In this document: piece after piece, positions 45,402 through 54,396 of the stretch
How positions within the stretch are numbered: the first letter of the stretch is position 1
Layout of the letters: each line of letters starts with the position of its first letter
Assembly: GCF_001423695.1 (NCBI RefSeq)
Contig: NZ_LMOZ01000001.1
Coordinates: forward strand, 816,443-880,442
Source of the DNA: Leifsonia sp. Leaf336
Lineage (GTDB): Bacteria > Actinomycetota > Actinomycetes > Actinomycetales > Microbacteriaceae
Length of the DNA stretch: 64,000 bases
Reading direction: 5' to 3'
Notes under the pieces: model-generated
The model's database searches: none
Told to the model about the DNA's origin: nothing
What the model saw: only the letters and a program-made list of their open reading frames with translations
Translations under genes and position numbers: made by a program

Positions 45402-46107
45402 CTCGCTCACTCCCAAGGTCGATCGTTTTTGAGTGCCTTTCCGGCGGGTGATCGAGAGCGAGTGGGAGGTGCGCAGTGCCGGGTCCGTGGAGTACCGGAC
45501 TGGAGCGAAGCGGAGGGAGGATACGCCGCGAAAGCCCGGCACGGAGCATCGGGAGGGAGCTACGTTCGGGCGACGGAAAGGCCATCAAATCTCAAGCAGG
45601 GCAGCGCCGCTTGCGGCGTCATCGACCAGAGCCCTGGGTCGAAACGGGTGTGGCTGATGGGTTGCGCAGGGGAGTCGATGACGGTGGTCAGCCGCGAGTC
45701 CGCAGCCCGCAGCAGCAGACGATTTCGTCCTCGTATAGGGAGCCCTGCCGCGCGCAAGATTGGGCTCGGAGCAGTGCGCAGTCCACTGCAACAAGGTTGA
45801 CATGGAACCCCTGCTGAACCGGCCTGGCGCGGGCCGTTCCACTTAAGTGCCTACGTGCATTCCCCCTTTTTCTTTTTTGTTTTCTCTGGCTCGGCTTTTC
45901 CCTTCTGTGTTTTCATCTCCTCCTGTGTTGTCGATGCCTCCTTATTCGTTCTGGCTTCTCTTCCGTTTCGTTGACTTCTCTTTCCAAGTGGCGTTCCTGG
46001 GGCATCGCGGGTGAAGCATTAGTTTCGATCGCAGAAAGAACTGAGCCGGACCATGATCCACGACAGATCGAGGAGCGACTGCGATAATCGCGCAGAGGAG
46101 AGATGAG
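45402..46107. other. 706-base gap with a polypyrimidine stretch
   Basis: No convincing gene. Several overlapping frames are open but have poor codon use and no good starts. From about 45858 to 45990 the plus strand is strongly C/T-rich, with runs such as CCCCCTTTTTCTTTTTTG, unlike anything else in the window. The minus strand of this part could encode a very short Lys-rich peptide, without good support. The last 20 bases hold the ribosome binding site of the next gene. Confidence 0.5.
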
Positions 46108-49100
46108 ATGGTCGACGCGATGCACCCAACCCCGGCGTTAGTAGCAGCCCAGCTTGACGGGCAGCGAATGCGGGGCTCGGACGAAGCAATTCGAGCAGGC
46201 GCTCTGGGCAACTTTCCGGACCTCGTATGGCTTGTGCGGCAGGCCGGAGCGTCCATTGACGCTCAGCTGTCGGATTGGATTGACCAGGATGGCGCTGGTA
46301 CTGTCGCGGACTGGATTGATCCAGAAGTCCGCGGGTTTCGACTTATCAGCAGGTGGGACGAGGCTAAGGCTCGACGCGCACCACTCTTAGCCGTTCTGAT
46401 TCAGGAGAAAAGACTCTCGGCGGCCGCGTATGATCTTGGCCCATACTTCCGTTCCAGGGGACTCAGCCTGGCCGATTCCCTCGTGGAAGCTCGGGAGCGC
46501 GTCGCACAGTCGGCGCTTGACGTGGCCTTCGCGGCATCGTGGAACAACCGAATAGTTTTTAACAGAGCCCTTCAACTGGCCCGCACTTATCTGATCTACC
46601 TGATGGATAAGGCGCGACTCGATGGCATCGAGCCAAAACGGTCACTCCTGTCAAGGTTCGGAATCTCCACTGTGCTCGCGGCGAGGTTCGGCCAGGTCCG
46701 CCAACGTGATCTAGAGGATGCCTGTGAGGCCCTCCACGTTACGCATACTCGGGGCGCCGATAACGCGCTGAGCTACTTCATTGAGGGCTGCCTTTGGCGG
46801 TACGACCTCTTTGCAGATCTGCCTGCGCTTCAAGCCGCTGCGCGCGTGATTGGGAACGGTGCATCTGAGACGAACAAGGATGCGAACTGGTACCTCAACT
46901 GTGCCGAGGTCTGGCTGAAACTTGCAGGAGAGACGCGGTCAGCCGTTGTGCGCGCGCAGTGTCTCCGGAACGGCCACCAATCGATCGAGGGCGCTCGGCT
47001 TCACAACCCAATCGAAGCAGAGACGATCTTGCGCATCGTAATGCTCGATGCTGTCCTGAGCTTGCAACGGGTCACCGGTGACGCGGTGAACTTGCGGGGC
47101 CTTCGCTTCCCCTTCTGTCTTCGCACACCTCACGTCGAGCTTCCTGACTCCCTTCCGCGTCTTGCATCCTGGCTCGCAGATGCCATCTCTCAGGACCGGA
47201 ATCGCGGAAAGTATGTTTTCCGAGACGTACTAGCAGAGTTGTATTCGTACCTCGCCCGGTGCGATTCGGATCGAGCAGTCGAATACATCGCGCTTGCTAT
47301 TCGGCAGCGTGATGGTGGCCCTAAGGCGAAGCCACTCCGAGGCAGCCGCAGTGAGTTGGCCCAAGCCGAGGACCAGCTTCTGCTGGCTAGGTTGTCCGGG
47401 CGCCCAACTGTGCGCAGGCAGGCACTCGGGTACCTAGGAACCACCACAAAGTCGCCAGCAGCGGACGCCACGAGGCTCGTTGTGATGGCGCAGGACGTGG
47501 AATCGCAGGGGTCCGTTTCGGGCCCGCTCTTACCGATCAATCAAGGCCTTGCTCTCGCGGCGCGCAATGGCGATGCAAGCCCACTGTTTGCGACCGCTGC
47601 ACGGTTTGCCGTCAACAGTCATGAACTGGAGAGGCGGCGCCTCGGCGGGCGTGGAAGCGTGATTGTGTTGCAAGATGCCGAGGATTCGATTGGTCAGTCC
47701 TTCGTGTTCAAGCGGCTATCCTCAAGCGCCGACCTGGCCGATCGCACTCGTACCGAGTCCCTGTTCCAGCAGATTGAGGCGCACGGCGCGCGCCATCAAT
47801 TTGGGGTCGTGGATCATCTGACCACAATCCCGGCGACAATGCCGGGCGTCGGCGGTGAGCCAGGCGATGTAGTTTCCGTTCGGCGATTCCGTCAGGGCCA
47901 AACTCTCGAAGAGGCAATTCATGCGGTTCCTTCTCGAGCCGAAGCTCTTGTGGGGCAAGCTGCCAGCTTCCTCGCAATGTTTCATTCGAAGGGTTCGTCT
48001 CCTGGCGAAGGCTTGCGCCGATGCTTGTGGGAGAAGGAGCTCGGTCGCTGGCTCCGCGCGATGTTTTCAGACGAAGAGCGCGCCGCGGTGTTTCAAGAGT
48101 GGTGGGAACTTGTGCGGCACGCGCCCGTGCTGGATCGACGCGACGCCCACGCGCTGAATTGGCTCGTGGATACGAAGGGGCGAATACTCGCGGTCGACAT
48201 GGACGCCAAGGGCTGTCGCCCATTCGGTTACGAACTAGCCCAGCTCATCGAAGACATCCCGTGGCTGGCCCCCAGCGACTGGGACGCGAGGAGGCGCCTT
48301 CTCGATCGGTACGTCAAATCCCTAAATAGCTACGGGTGGCGCCATCAAATCGGCTTTGCGGAGGCCCGGGAACTCCTGGCCGCGGGGGTTCTCGCTCGCG
48401 CGCTTTGGCTCTTTAGTCATCCATCAGCCTCGAGCGAGACTCGCATGCGGGCAGGCCAGCTAATAGATGCCGTCGCCTTCGAGCACGGCGGCACACCAGT
48501 TGGCCGGTTGGCGAGTCGGCTTAGTGCGCGGTGGGTAGAAATCGCGGGCGTCGGTTCCGGTGTTCAAGAGCTCGTGCTTACGATCCCGGAGCGGCGTCGA
48601 ATCAGCCGCGCGATGGCGTTCCACCTGCGCCACGATCCGCTAGCCCCGGCAACGAAAGATGGCTGGGTTCATGTGGAAGAGCTCGCGCTCCTACTCACAG
48701 CGAGCGGCCATCGAGTCACGCCGGAAACTCTTTTGCTCATCGCGGGAGCAGCTGGTGAGCCACGCTTCGAGCGGGATAGTTTCGATATTAGGGCGACCTA
48801 TGGGCACTCGGTCGAACGCGCTATACCTTACGAATCGAAGACGCCGCCAATCAACCTCTATCACGCCACGCCCCTTGGTAATTTGCAATCAATATTTGAA
48901 GCACGAGCCGGCCTAAACAAGGGCAAGCGTCAATGGGTCCATCTTTCTGACAGCCCCGCAACCGCACTTAACGCTTCTAACCGCCAACAGAAACCCGTTG
49001 CGCTGCTGAGGGTGAAGGCGCGAAGGGTGGGCGGAATTGTCTACGCATCGGGGACCACATGGCTGGCCCCGCACGTCCAGCCTGACGTCCTCGAGGTGCT

Positions 49101-49149
49101 GACTTTGCAAGAGGTTCAAGACGTGCTGACGGTCAGCGACCCGATATAG
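46108..49149 (+). CDS. Helical region + kinase-like domain + KptA/Tpt1 RNA 2'-phosphotransferase domain
   Basis: A 1013-residue protein of novel-looking architecture. Residues 1-500 are helical and unrecognised. A kinase-like domain spans about 510-750: Lys535 in FVFKR, catalytic Asp679 and Asn684 in RRDAHALNWLV, and VDMD (696-699) as the metal loop, followed by FGYELAQLIED. Residues ~830-1010 are KptA/Tpt1: FHLRHDP (Arg841, His842), KDGWVHVEEL, DIRATYGHS (Arg895, His900), LYHAT (His919) and WVHLSD. KptA removes an internal RNA 2'-phosphate using NAD+ and can ADP-ribosylate nucleic-acid ends. GAGGAGAG precedes the ATG. The combined role is unknown; antiviral RNA or NAD+ chemistry is an inference. 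Confidence 0.75.
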   Translation: MVDAMHPTPALVAAQLDGQRMRGSDEAIRAGALGNFPDLVWLVRQAGASIDAQLSDWIDQDGAGTVADWIDPEVRGFRLISRWDEAKARRAPLLAVLIQEKRLSAAAYDLGPYFRSRGLSLADSLVEARERVAQSALDVAFAASWNNRIVFNRALQLARTYLIYLMDKARLDGIEPKRSLLSRFGISTVLAARFGQVRQRDLEDACEALHVTHTRGADNALSYFIEGCLWRYDLFADLPALQAAARVIGNGASETNKDANWYLNCAEVWLKLAGETRSAVVRAQCLRNGHQSIEGARLHNPIEAETILRIVMLDAVLSLQRVTGDAVNLRGLRFPFCLRTPHVELPDSLPRLASWLADAISQDRNRGKYVFRDVLAELYSYLARCDSDRAVEYIALAIRQRDGGPKAKPLRGSRSELAQAEDQLLLARLSGRPTVRRQALGYLGTTTKSPAADATRLVVMAQDVESQGSVSGPLLPINQGLALAARNGDASPLFATAARFAVNSHELERRRLGGRGSVIVLQDAEDSIGQSFVFKRLSSSADLADRTRTESLFQQIEAHGARHQFGVVDHLTTIPATMPGVGGEPGDVVSVRRFRQGQTLEEAIHAVPSRAEALVGQAASFLAMFHSKGSSPGEGLRRCLWEKELGRWLRAMFSDEERAAVFQEWWELVRHAPVLDRRDAHALNWLVDTKGRILAVDMDAKGCRPFGYELAQLIEDIPWLAPSDWDARRRLLDRYVKSLNSYGWRHQIGFAEARELLAAGVLARALWLFSHPSASSETRMRAGQLIDAVAFEHGGTPVGRLASRLSARWVEIAGVGSGVQELVLTIPERRRISRAMAFHLRHDPLAPATKDGWVHVEELALLLTASGHRVTPETLLLIAGAAGEPRFERDSFDIRATYGHSVERAIPYESKTPPINLYHATPLGNLQSIFEARAGLNKGKRQWVHLSDSPATALNASNRQQKPVALLRVKARRVGGIVYASGTTWLAPHVQPDVLEVLTLQEVQDVLTVSDPI

Positions 49150-49164
49150 GAAACGGGACCGTCG

Positions 49165-49204
49165 CCCGAGCGCTGCTTTGAGTGCTCAAAGGTCGGGCTT
49201 TCGG
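49165..49204 (+). terminator. Hairpin terminator after the kinase-KptA gene
   Basis: CCCGA (49165-49169) pairs with TCGGG (49193-49197) and, inside, CTTTGAG (49176-49182) with CTCAAAG (49185-49191); CTTTCGGCTTG follows. It separates the gene from the restriction-modification gene. Confidence 0.6.
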
Positions 49205-49280
49205 CTTGTTACCGGTGAGAGTTCATAACTGGGATACAACCAATCGTGTTGGCCTCCCATGCAACGTCTGTGCCCTGCCA

Positions 49281-49286
49281 TATCGT
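49281..49286 (+). promoter_or_regulatory. -10 box TATCGT of the restriction-modification gene
   Basis: TATCGT followed by 6 bases and ATG 49293. With the terminator upstream, this suggests separate leaderless transcription of the restriction-modification gene. Confidence 0.45.
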
Positions 49287-49292
49287 GTGAAC

Positions 49293-52200
49293 ATGGTGAA
49301 TCAGCCCGGCGACCCCTGGAACGCTGCCCTCAGTCGCTTCGGAGCGGAAAGCGCGTTGAAGCTCGCTGGCCCAGGCGAGCGCGAGGCAGCCATTCGGGGT
49401 CCACTCGAGCAGTTGGTGAAAGCAGTGGGCACCATTGTCGGCAAAGCAGCTGTTTTGCATGACGAGGTACGAGATCAGGATCGCCGCGTGCGGCCCGACT
49501 ACGGTGTGTCCATCAACCAGGTGATGATCGGCTACGTCGAGGTTAAGGCCCCCAACAGAACGATCGACCCAGCACAAATGACCGGACACGATCTTGCTCA
49601 GTGGGACCGGCAGAGGGACCTGCCAAACCTGATCTACACCAATGGAACAGACTGGCGCTTTTACCGGGCCGGCGAACTCATTGAGCATGCAACATTGACC
49701 TCCGAGCCGCTGGCCGTCGTCGGCGGAGCACTAACCTCAAATTCACACTTCGAAAGCTTGATGCGTGCGTTCCTGAGCTGGAGCGCGGTTCAAATAACGT
49801 CAGTACACGCACTGGTGCGCGCTATCGCTCCGCTAACTCGTCTTCTCCGCGGAGAGGTTCTTGATCAGCTTGCATCGGAGAAAAAGCGTGTGGCAGCCGG
49901 TGAGAGCGAAGACGAGCAGCCATTCATCGGCTTAGCACGCGATTGGCGACGTCTTCTATTCCCCAATGCTGCGGACAAGACATTTGCCGATGGTTATGCG
50001 CAGGCCGTGACGTTCGCGCTTCTCCTCGCGCGCACGAGTCGGATCGACTTCGCGGGTCGCAGTCTGCACGAGGTCGGCAAAGACCTCGGGCTGCAGCATT
50101 CGTTAATGGGTCGCGCCCTCCAACTGCTAACCGATGACGTCGCGGCCGACTTCAAGGTGACGTTAGATTTGCTCGTTACTGTGGTGGGCGCCGTCAACTG
50201 GGACCGCATTCGGTCCACCAAGCGCGACGTGTACTTGTATCTCTACGAGGAGTTCCTCGCAGAATACGACGACGAGTTACGGCAGGACTCCGGGACGTAC
50301 TACACGCCCAAGGAACTCGTCGACGAAATGGTGCGTCTCACACAATCAGTCCTAACCGACGAATTAGGCATCGCTTCTGGTTTCGCTTCGCCTGATGTGT
50401 TCACAATCGACCCCGCGATGGGTACGGGGACGTTTCTTCAATCGATCATTGAGTCAGTGCAGGTCGAAGTAGAAGCAGACGAAGGACACGGTGGGGTTGC
50501 TGATGCGCTTACTGAGCTCGCTTCGCGAATCGCCGGTTTTGAAATCCAGATGGGTCCGTATGCCGTCGCAGAACTCCGGGTGGCGGAACTGCTGGCCCAA
50601 GCGGACGCTTCCCTTCCGCCCAAAGGGATCAAACTCTACGTTACGGATACGCTTGACGATCCGAATGCCGAGATCACGCAGATTGCGTCGGGCCTTCTAG
50701 CAATTGCGAACGCTCGGAAACGTGCGAACGCGATTAAGCGTTCACAGAAGGTCAATGTCGTAATCGGCAATCCTCCCTATCGCGAGTTGGCCGCCAACTC
50801 TGGGGGATGGGTAGAACGGGGTAGCGATGCTGACGGTGCTGACGGAATTCTGCGCGACTTTCTTGTCGGCGTACCTGGACGAATCGCGGCAAAGATTAAG
50901 AATCTGTACGTCTATTTCTGGCGTTGGGCTACCTGGAAGGTCTGGGAGTCCACTCCGTCGGACGAAACCGGAGTCATCTGTTTCATCACTACCTCCGGGT
51001 ATGTCACGGGTACTGCTTTCAAGACCATGCGTCGCTATATCCGAGAGCGCGCGAGCGACGGCTGGATCATTGATCTGACGCCAGAGGGTCAGACACCTGA
51101 GGTAGCTACGCGGATTTTTCCTCAAGTGCGCCAGCCGTTAGCGATCGGAATCTTTGTTCGTCGACCAGATGCAGATCCTTCGGTGCCGGCGAACCTCAGG
51201 TATCTGGCGCTCCACGGCCGACGAGCGGACAAATTTGACCGCTTGCGAGAGCTTGGACTTTCGGGCGACGCTTGGCGCCCCGTGCGGACTCAGTGGGACG
51301 CTCCTTTCACCGCGGCGGCCTCCTCCTCGTGGGACCAATGGCCCGCACTTGGGGATGTGTTCTCGTGGTATTCGCCGGGTGTCTTCCCCACGCGGACTTG
51401 GGTGTATTCACCTTCGAAGTCGATTCTTGAGGCAAGGTGGCGTGCGCTCATTGCCGAGGAGAACCCAGCAGAACGTCGCAAGCTAATGAAAGATTCGGGC
51501 TCAGCGTTTTATTCGCAGTTCAAGGATCTCCCCGGGCACCCCCATGAAAGTCGCTTGCCGAGCATCTCCTCATTGCCGGAAGGAACGGCAGCCGAGGCAG
51601 TCGAAATGGTCGGCTTCCGCGCTTTCGACCGCCAGTATTTATTGGCGGACCCACGGTTGATTCATCGGGCTCGGGAGGGACTTTGGGAAGCAGCGGGCGT
51701 CGATGGTCAAGTCTTTGTCGTCGAGCAACACGTTCATTCGCTGAACGACGGGCCCGCCCTCTTGTTCTCGGGATGGATTCCCGATAATCACCATTTCAAC
51801 AACCGGGGCGGTAGATCCTTACCCTTTCTGCACCCGGACGGTACGCCCAATCTGTCGCGCGGACTTGTTGATGCTCTCATGTCAAGGATTGAGATAGAGA
51901 TCACGCCGAAAGACGTCCTTGCGTACATCGCGGCGACGGTTGCGCATCCTGGATTTACCGAGGCATATGGTGTCGAGCTTGAGACGCCTGGAGTCCGTAT
52001 TCCGTTCACCACTGACCCTGATCTTTGGTCGAGGGCAGTCGTCCTCGGAAAGCAGGTTCTTTCAGCTCAAACCTTCGGACGTTTCGACGGTTCGACGGTT
52101 ACATTTCCGAAGGGAGATGATCGGCGCGTAACTATTCGGGAGCGGGTGACTGCATTGCCTGATGGCGTTACCTATGATGCCGATACACAGGAGGTCCTCC

Positions 52201-52616
52201 TCGGTGGCGGCCGGTTTGGGCCGGTTTCGAAGCGCGTGTTCGACTACTCCGTTGGTGGCCGGAATGTTCTCAAGTCATGGGTTGGTTACCGGGCAGCAGA
52301 GCCCGCCGGTAAGCGAACGTCTGCCTTGGATGACATCAACCCAACAAGTTGGGAACGCGAGTGGACGAAAGATCTTCGCGAAGTGCTTTCGGCACTTACA
52401 CGGCTCACCGAACTCGAGCGCTGGCAGGCTGACCTTCTGGAGGAGATTCGGACAGGCTCGATCCTCACATTGGATGAGCTTGCCGACGCGGGCGCGTTGT
52501 GGCCAACCTCTGAAGCAGACCGGCGACCCCGCCGCCCAGCCGCGGACGCTCTTTTCGATATCTCCAGCGAGGTGGGCGACATGGATGGCGAGCTGGCTGT
52601 CTCGGAAAGCAACTAA
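49293..52616 (+). CDS. Single-chain type ISP-like restriction-modification enzyme
   Basis: An 1107-residue fused nuclease-methyltransferase. The N-terminal PD-(D/E)xK nuclease has RPDYG (Asp69) and GYVEVKAP (Glu83, Lys85). The adenine methyltransferase has motif I DPAMGTGTFL (from 373) and catalytic NPPY (493-496), with GTYYTPKELVDEMV before it. The C-terminal ~450 residues resemble the target-recognition domain of type ISP enzymes. There is no helicase motif between nuclease and methylase, so it may act more like a type IIG enzyme than LlaGI. ATG 49293 is chosen over an upstream frame extension because of the TATCGT box. Confidence 0.85.
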   Translation: MVNQPGDPWNAALSRFGAESALKLAGPGEREAAIRGPLEQLVKAVGTIVGKAAVLHDEVRDQDRRVRPDYGVSINQVMIGYVEVKAPNRTIDPAQMTGHDLAQWDRQRDLPNLIYTNGTDWRFYRAGELIEHATLTSEPLAVVGGALTSNSHFESLMRAFLSWSAVQITSVHALVRAIAPLTRLLRGEVLDQLASEKKRVAAGESEDEQPFIGLARDWRRLLFPNAADKTFADGYAQAVTFALLLARTSRIDFAGRSLHEVGKDLGLQHSLMGRALQLLTDDVAADFKVTLDLLVTVVGAVNWDRIRSTKRDVYLYLYEEFLAEYDDELRQDSGTYYTPKELVDEMVRLTQSVLTDELGIASGFASPDVFTIDPAMGTGTFLQSIIESVQVEVEADEGHGGVADALTELASRIAGFEIQMGPYAVAELRVAELLAQADASLPPKGIKLYVTDTLDDPNAEITQIASGLLAIANARKRANAIKRSQKVNVVIGNPPYRELAANSGGWVERGSDADGADGILRDFLVGVPGRIAAKIKNLYVYFWRWATWKVWESTPSDETGVICFITTSGYVTGTAFKTMRRYIRERASDGWIIDLTPEGQTPEVATRIFPQVRQPLAIGIFVRRPDADPSVPANLRYLALHGRRADKFDRLRELGLSGDAWRPVRTQWDAPFTAAASSSWDQWPALGDVFSWYSPGVFPTRTWVYSPSKSILEARWRALIAEENPAERRKLMKDSGSAFYSQFKDLPGHPHESRLPSISSLPEGTAAEAVEMVGFRAFDRQYLLADPRLIHRAREGLWEAAGVDGQVFVVEQHVHSLNDGPALLFSGWIPDNHHFNNRGGRSLPFLHPDGTPNLSRGLVDALMSRIEIEITPKDVLAYIAATVAHPGFTEAYGVELETPGVRIPFTTDPDLWSRAVVLGKQVLSAQTFGRFDGSTVTFPKGDDRRVTIRERVTALPDGVTYDADTQEVLLGGGRFGPVSKRVFDYSVGGRNVLKSWVGYRAAEPAGKRTSALDDINPTSWEREWTKDLREVLSALTRLTELERWQADLLEEIRTGSILTLDELADAGALWPTSEADRRPRRPAADALFDISSEVGDMDGELAVSESN

Positions 52617-52689
52617 AAAGAGCTACGGGAAAGCTACAGGTGACCGGGACTCATTCTCGGCCAGACCTTGCCCGCGCCGGGAGGCGGTT

Positions 52690-52710
52690 TTTGCCCACAA
52701 TTTGCCCACA
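52690..52710 (+). repeat. Right integrase arm-type sites
   Basis: TTTGCCCACA at 52690-52699 and 52701-52710, the same decamer, strand and 11-bp spacing as at the left end. The rest of 52617-52897 holds no gene that I can see. Confidence 0.65.
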
Positions 52711-52817
52711 ATCGAGTGAGTTCCTATGTGATCGCAGTCATCTCCAGGAGGTCAAGAAGCGCGGAATCCCGCGGATTTTGGGTCCTCGCTAGTGATGGTT
52801 AAACGGTGTTCGCAGTT

Positions 52818-52840
52818 TTCGAGTCCCTCCAGGGGCACCT
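52818..52840. repeat. attR: 23-bp direct repeat
   Basis: An exact copy of the tRNA-Arg 3' end segment at 36560-36582. The bases before it do not form a tRNA, so this is the displaced chromosomal half-site. Confidence 0.92.
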
Positions 52841-52897
52841 ATCGGGAACGGTTGAGCCGCACACCCGGCCGGGCACCCGAACGCAGCAGATCGCTCC

Positions 52898-53335
52898 TCA
52901 GTCGTGAGGAGGGCGACGCAGTCGCTTGATGTCGGTGCGTCGCTTCTTCGCTTCCAGCCGCCGTTGCTTGGCGGCGCGACTCGGCTTCGTCGGTCTTCGG
53001 AGCGGCGCGGGCGGCCGGAGGGCGTCGGCCACGATTTCGGCCAGCCGGGTTCGCGCGGCCTCCCTGTTCCGCAACTGCGCGCGGTGCTCCGACGCGGCGA
53101 TCGTCAACGTTCCGTCGACGAGTCGACCGCTCAGGCGCTCGAGGAGGCGCTCCCGCTGGGCCGGCGAAAGTACGGCGGAGCCTTCGATGTCCCATACGAG
53201 TTCCGCTCGGGAGTCCGCGGTGTTCACACCCTGGCCGCCTGGACCGGATGACCGGGAGAAGCGCCAAGACAGCTCGGACTCGGGAATGGTGAGCCCGGAG
53301 TCGACCCGCAGTCCGGGACGGTGAGCAGCGGGCAT
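52898..53335 (-). CDS. arfB: Ribosome-rescue peptidyl-tRNA hydrolase ArfB
   Basis: A 145-residue class-I release-factor-like protein. The GGQ motif is in SRSSGPGGQGVNT (Gly33-Gly34-Gln35), followed by a helical part and a very basic tail (AKQRRLEAKKRRTDIKR) that enters the empty mRNA channel of stalled ribosomes. It frees nascent chains when a stop codon is missing. It is the first chromosomal gene past the element. Confidence 0.93.
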   Translation of the reverse strand: MPAAHRPGLRVDSGLTIPESELSWRFSRSSGPGGQGVNTADSRAELVWDIEGSAVLSPAQRERLLERLSGRLVDGTLTIAASEHRAQLRNREAARTRLAEIVADALRPPAPLRRPTKPSRAAKQRRLEAKKRRTDIKRLRRPPHD

Positions 53336-53377
53336 GCGCCCATCATCCTCCTGCGCTCGAACGCGAGGAGGAGAACG

Positions 53378-53956
53378 TCAGCGCGTGACCATGGCCTTCG
53401 CCGTCTCGACGACGTGGCTGCGGTACCGGCTCTCGGCCTCCTCGGAGGAGGCATCGCCGAAGACCATCCGGACCATTTGCGGCGCTGCGACGTACCAGTA
53501 GCACATCGCGACGATGGAGAAGTAGATCGCCTCGGCGTCGCCGTCGCCGTCCGCGCCGAGCGCGTCTCGCACCGCGGCGACCCGTGACCGGAAGTAGCCG
53601 GTCCGCTCTACGAGGGCGGGGACATCGTTGGTTCCGTAGTGAAGTCCCTCCTGCTCGAACAGCCACGCCACCACCGGCTCCGCCGTGAGGAAGTCGAACA
53701 AGTCGCCTGCGTACGCGGCGACGTCGTCGGAATGGATCGACACCCTGTGGGCCAGCTGACCGAGCTTGGTCTGCAAGGCCGCCTGGAACAGGTCGTCCTT
53801 GTTGCCGATGTAGGAGTAGATGGACGCTTTGTTGACCTCCGCCCGGTCGGCGATCTGATCGATGCGAGCGCCCCCGACGCCGTGGCGCGCGAACTCCTCC
53901 GCACTCGCTTCCAGGAGCAGGCGGACGCTCTCATCCCGGTCGTACCGTCTGGCCAT
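53378..53956 (-). CDS. TetR-family transcriptional regulator
   Basis: A 192-residue TetR repressor with the N-terminal helix-turn-helix FARHGVGGARIDQIADRAEVNKASIYSYIGNKDDLF and a helical ligand-binding domain ending YRSHVVETAKAMVTR. It is divergent from the small gene at 54038 with a palindrome between them, so it probably represses both. The inducer is unknown. Confidence 0.9.
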   Translation of the reverse strand: MARRYDRDESVRLLLEASAEEFARHGVGGARIDQIADRAEVNKASIYSYIGNKDDLFQAALQTKLGQLAHRVSIHSDDVAAYAGDLFDFLTAEPVVAWLFEQEGLHYGTNDVPALVERTGYFRSRVAAVRDALGADGDGDAEAIYFSIVAMCYWYVAAPQMVRMVFGDASSEEAESRYRSHVVETAKAMVTR

Positions 53957-54007
53957 CGATCCGGCCCTCCCTCTTCCAATCTTCGTCGACGTGATCTACT
54001 ATACAAC

Positions 54008-54017
54008 TAAACGTTTA
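54008..54017. promoter_or_regulatory. Probable TetR operator
   Basis: TAAACGTTTA, a perfect 10-bp palindrome in an unusually A/T-rich 81-base divergent region between the TetR gene and its neighbour, 20 bases before the latter's start. Confidence 0.55.
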
Positions 54018-54037
54018 TTTATATTTGGAGGTTGAGA

Positions 54038-54334
54038 ATGAACGTGGAACTCACCGCACGCACCATCACCGAGGCCCGGCTCGACGCCGCGCAGGTGGCG
54101 GAGCTCACCAGCCGGCCCGAAGGCATCGGCCCGCAGGTGGTGCTCCAGACCGAAGGTCTGGGCTCGCCTCAGCAGTGGACAGCAGAGCTCCCCACCGCAG
54201 CGGACCGCATCGTCGTCGAGTACGGCTCAGGTCGCGGACGGTTCGAGCGGGCGTGGGCGCTCTCGGCGCAGACCGACAGCACCCGCTACTACACGCTGGA
54301 GCACGACATCGACGGCGGATACGTCAGCCGCTGA
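54038..54334 (+). CDS. Hypothetical protein divergent from TetR
   Basis: A 98-residue soluble protein (MNVELTARTITEARLDAAQV to HDIDGGYVSR), with no recognised domain. GGAGG lies 6 bases before ATG 54038, which decides the start over an upstream TTG. It is the likely target of the adjacent TetR regulator. A strong bidirectional terminator follows. Confidence 0.6.
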   Translation: MNVELTARTITEARLDAAQVAELTSRPEGIGPQVVLQTEGLGSPQQWTAELPTAADRIVVEYGSGRGRFERAWALSAQTDSTRYYTLEHDIDGGYVSR

Positions 54335-54361
54335 CCACAGCGATCACGTCAGCCGGACGAC

Positions 54362-54389
54362 AAGGGGCGCAGCGTCTGCTGCGCCCCTT
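54362..54389. terminator. Bidirectional terminator
   Basis: AAGGGGCGCAGC and GCTGCGCCCCTT form a perfect 12-bp stem around GTCT. The short A and T runs on either side suit both converging genes. Confidence 0.8.
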
Positions 54390-54396
54390 CCGCTGT

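Larger units (their letters stand above)
36560..52840. mobile_element. Integrative mobilizable element in tRNA-Arg(CCU)
   Basis: A 16.3-kb region bounded by a perfect 23-bp direct repeat of the tRNA-Arg 3' end. It holds a tyrosine integrase, a MobF relaxase and cargo genes, but no type IV secretion ATPase or pilus genes, so transfer would need a helper. Its codon use and base composition look less G+C-rich than the flanks. Integrase lies 4 kb from the left end rather than at it. Likely defence genes lie at both ends. Confidence 0.85.
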
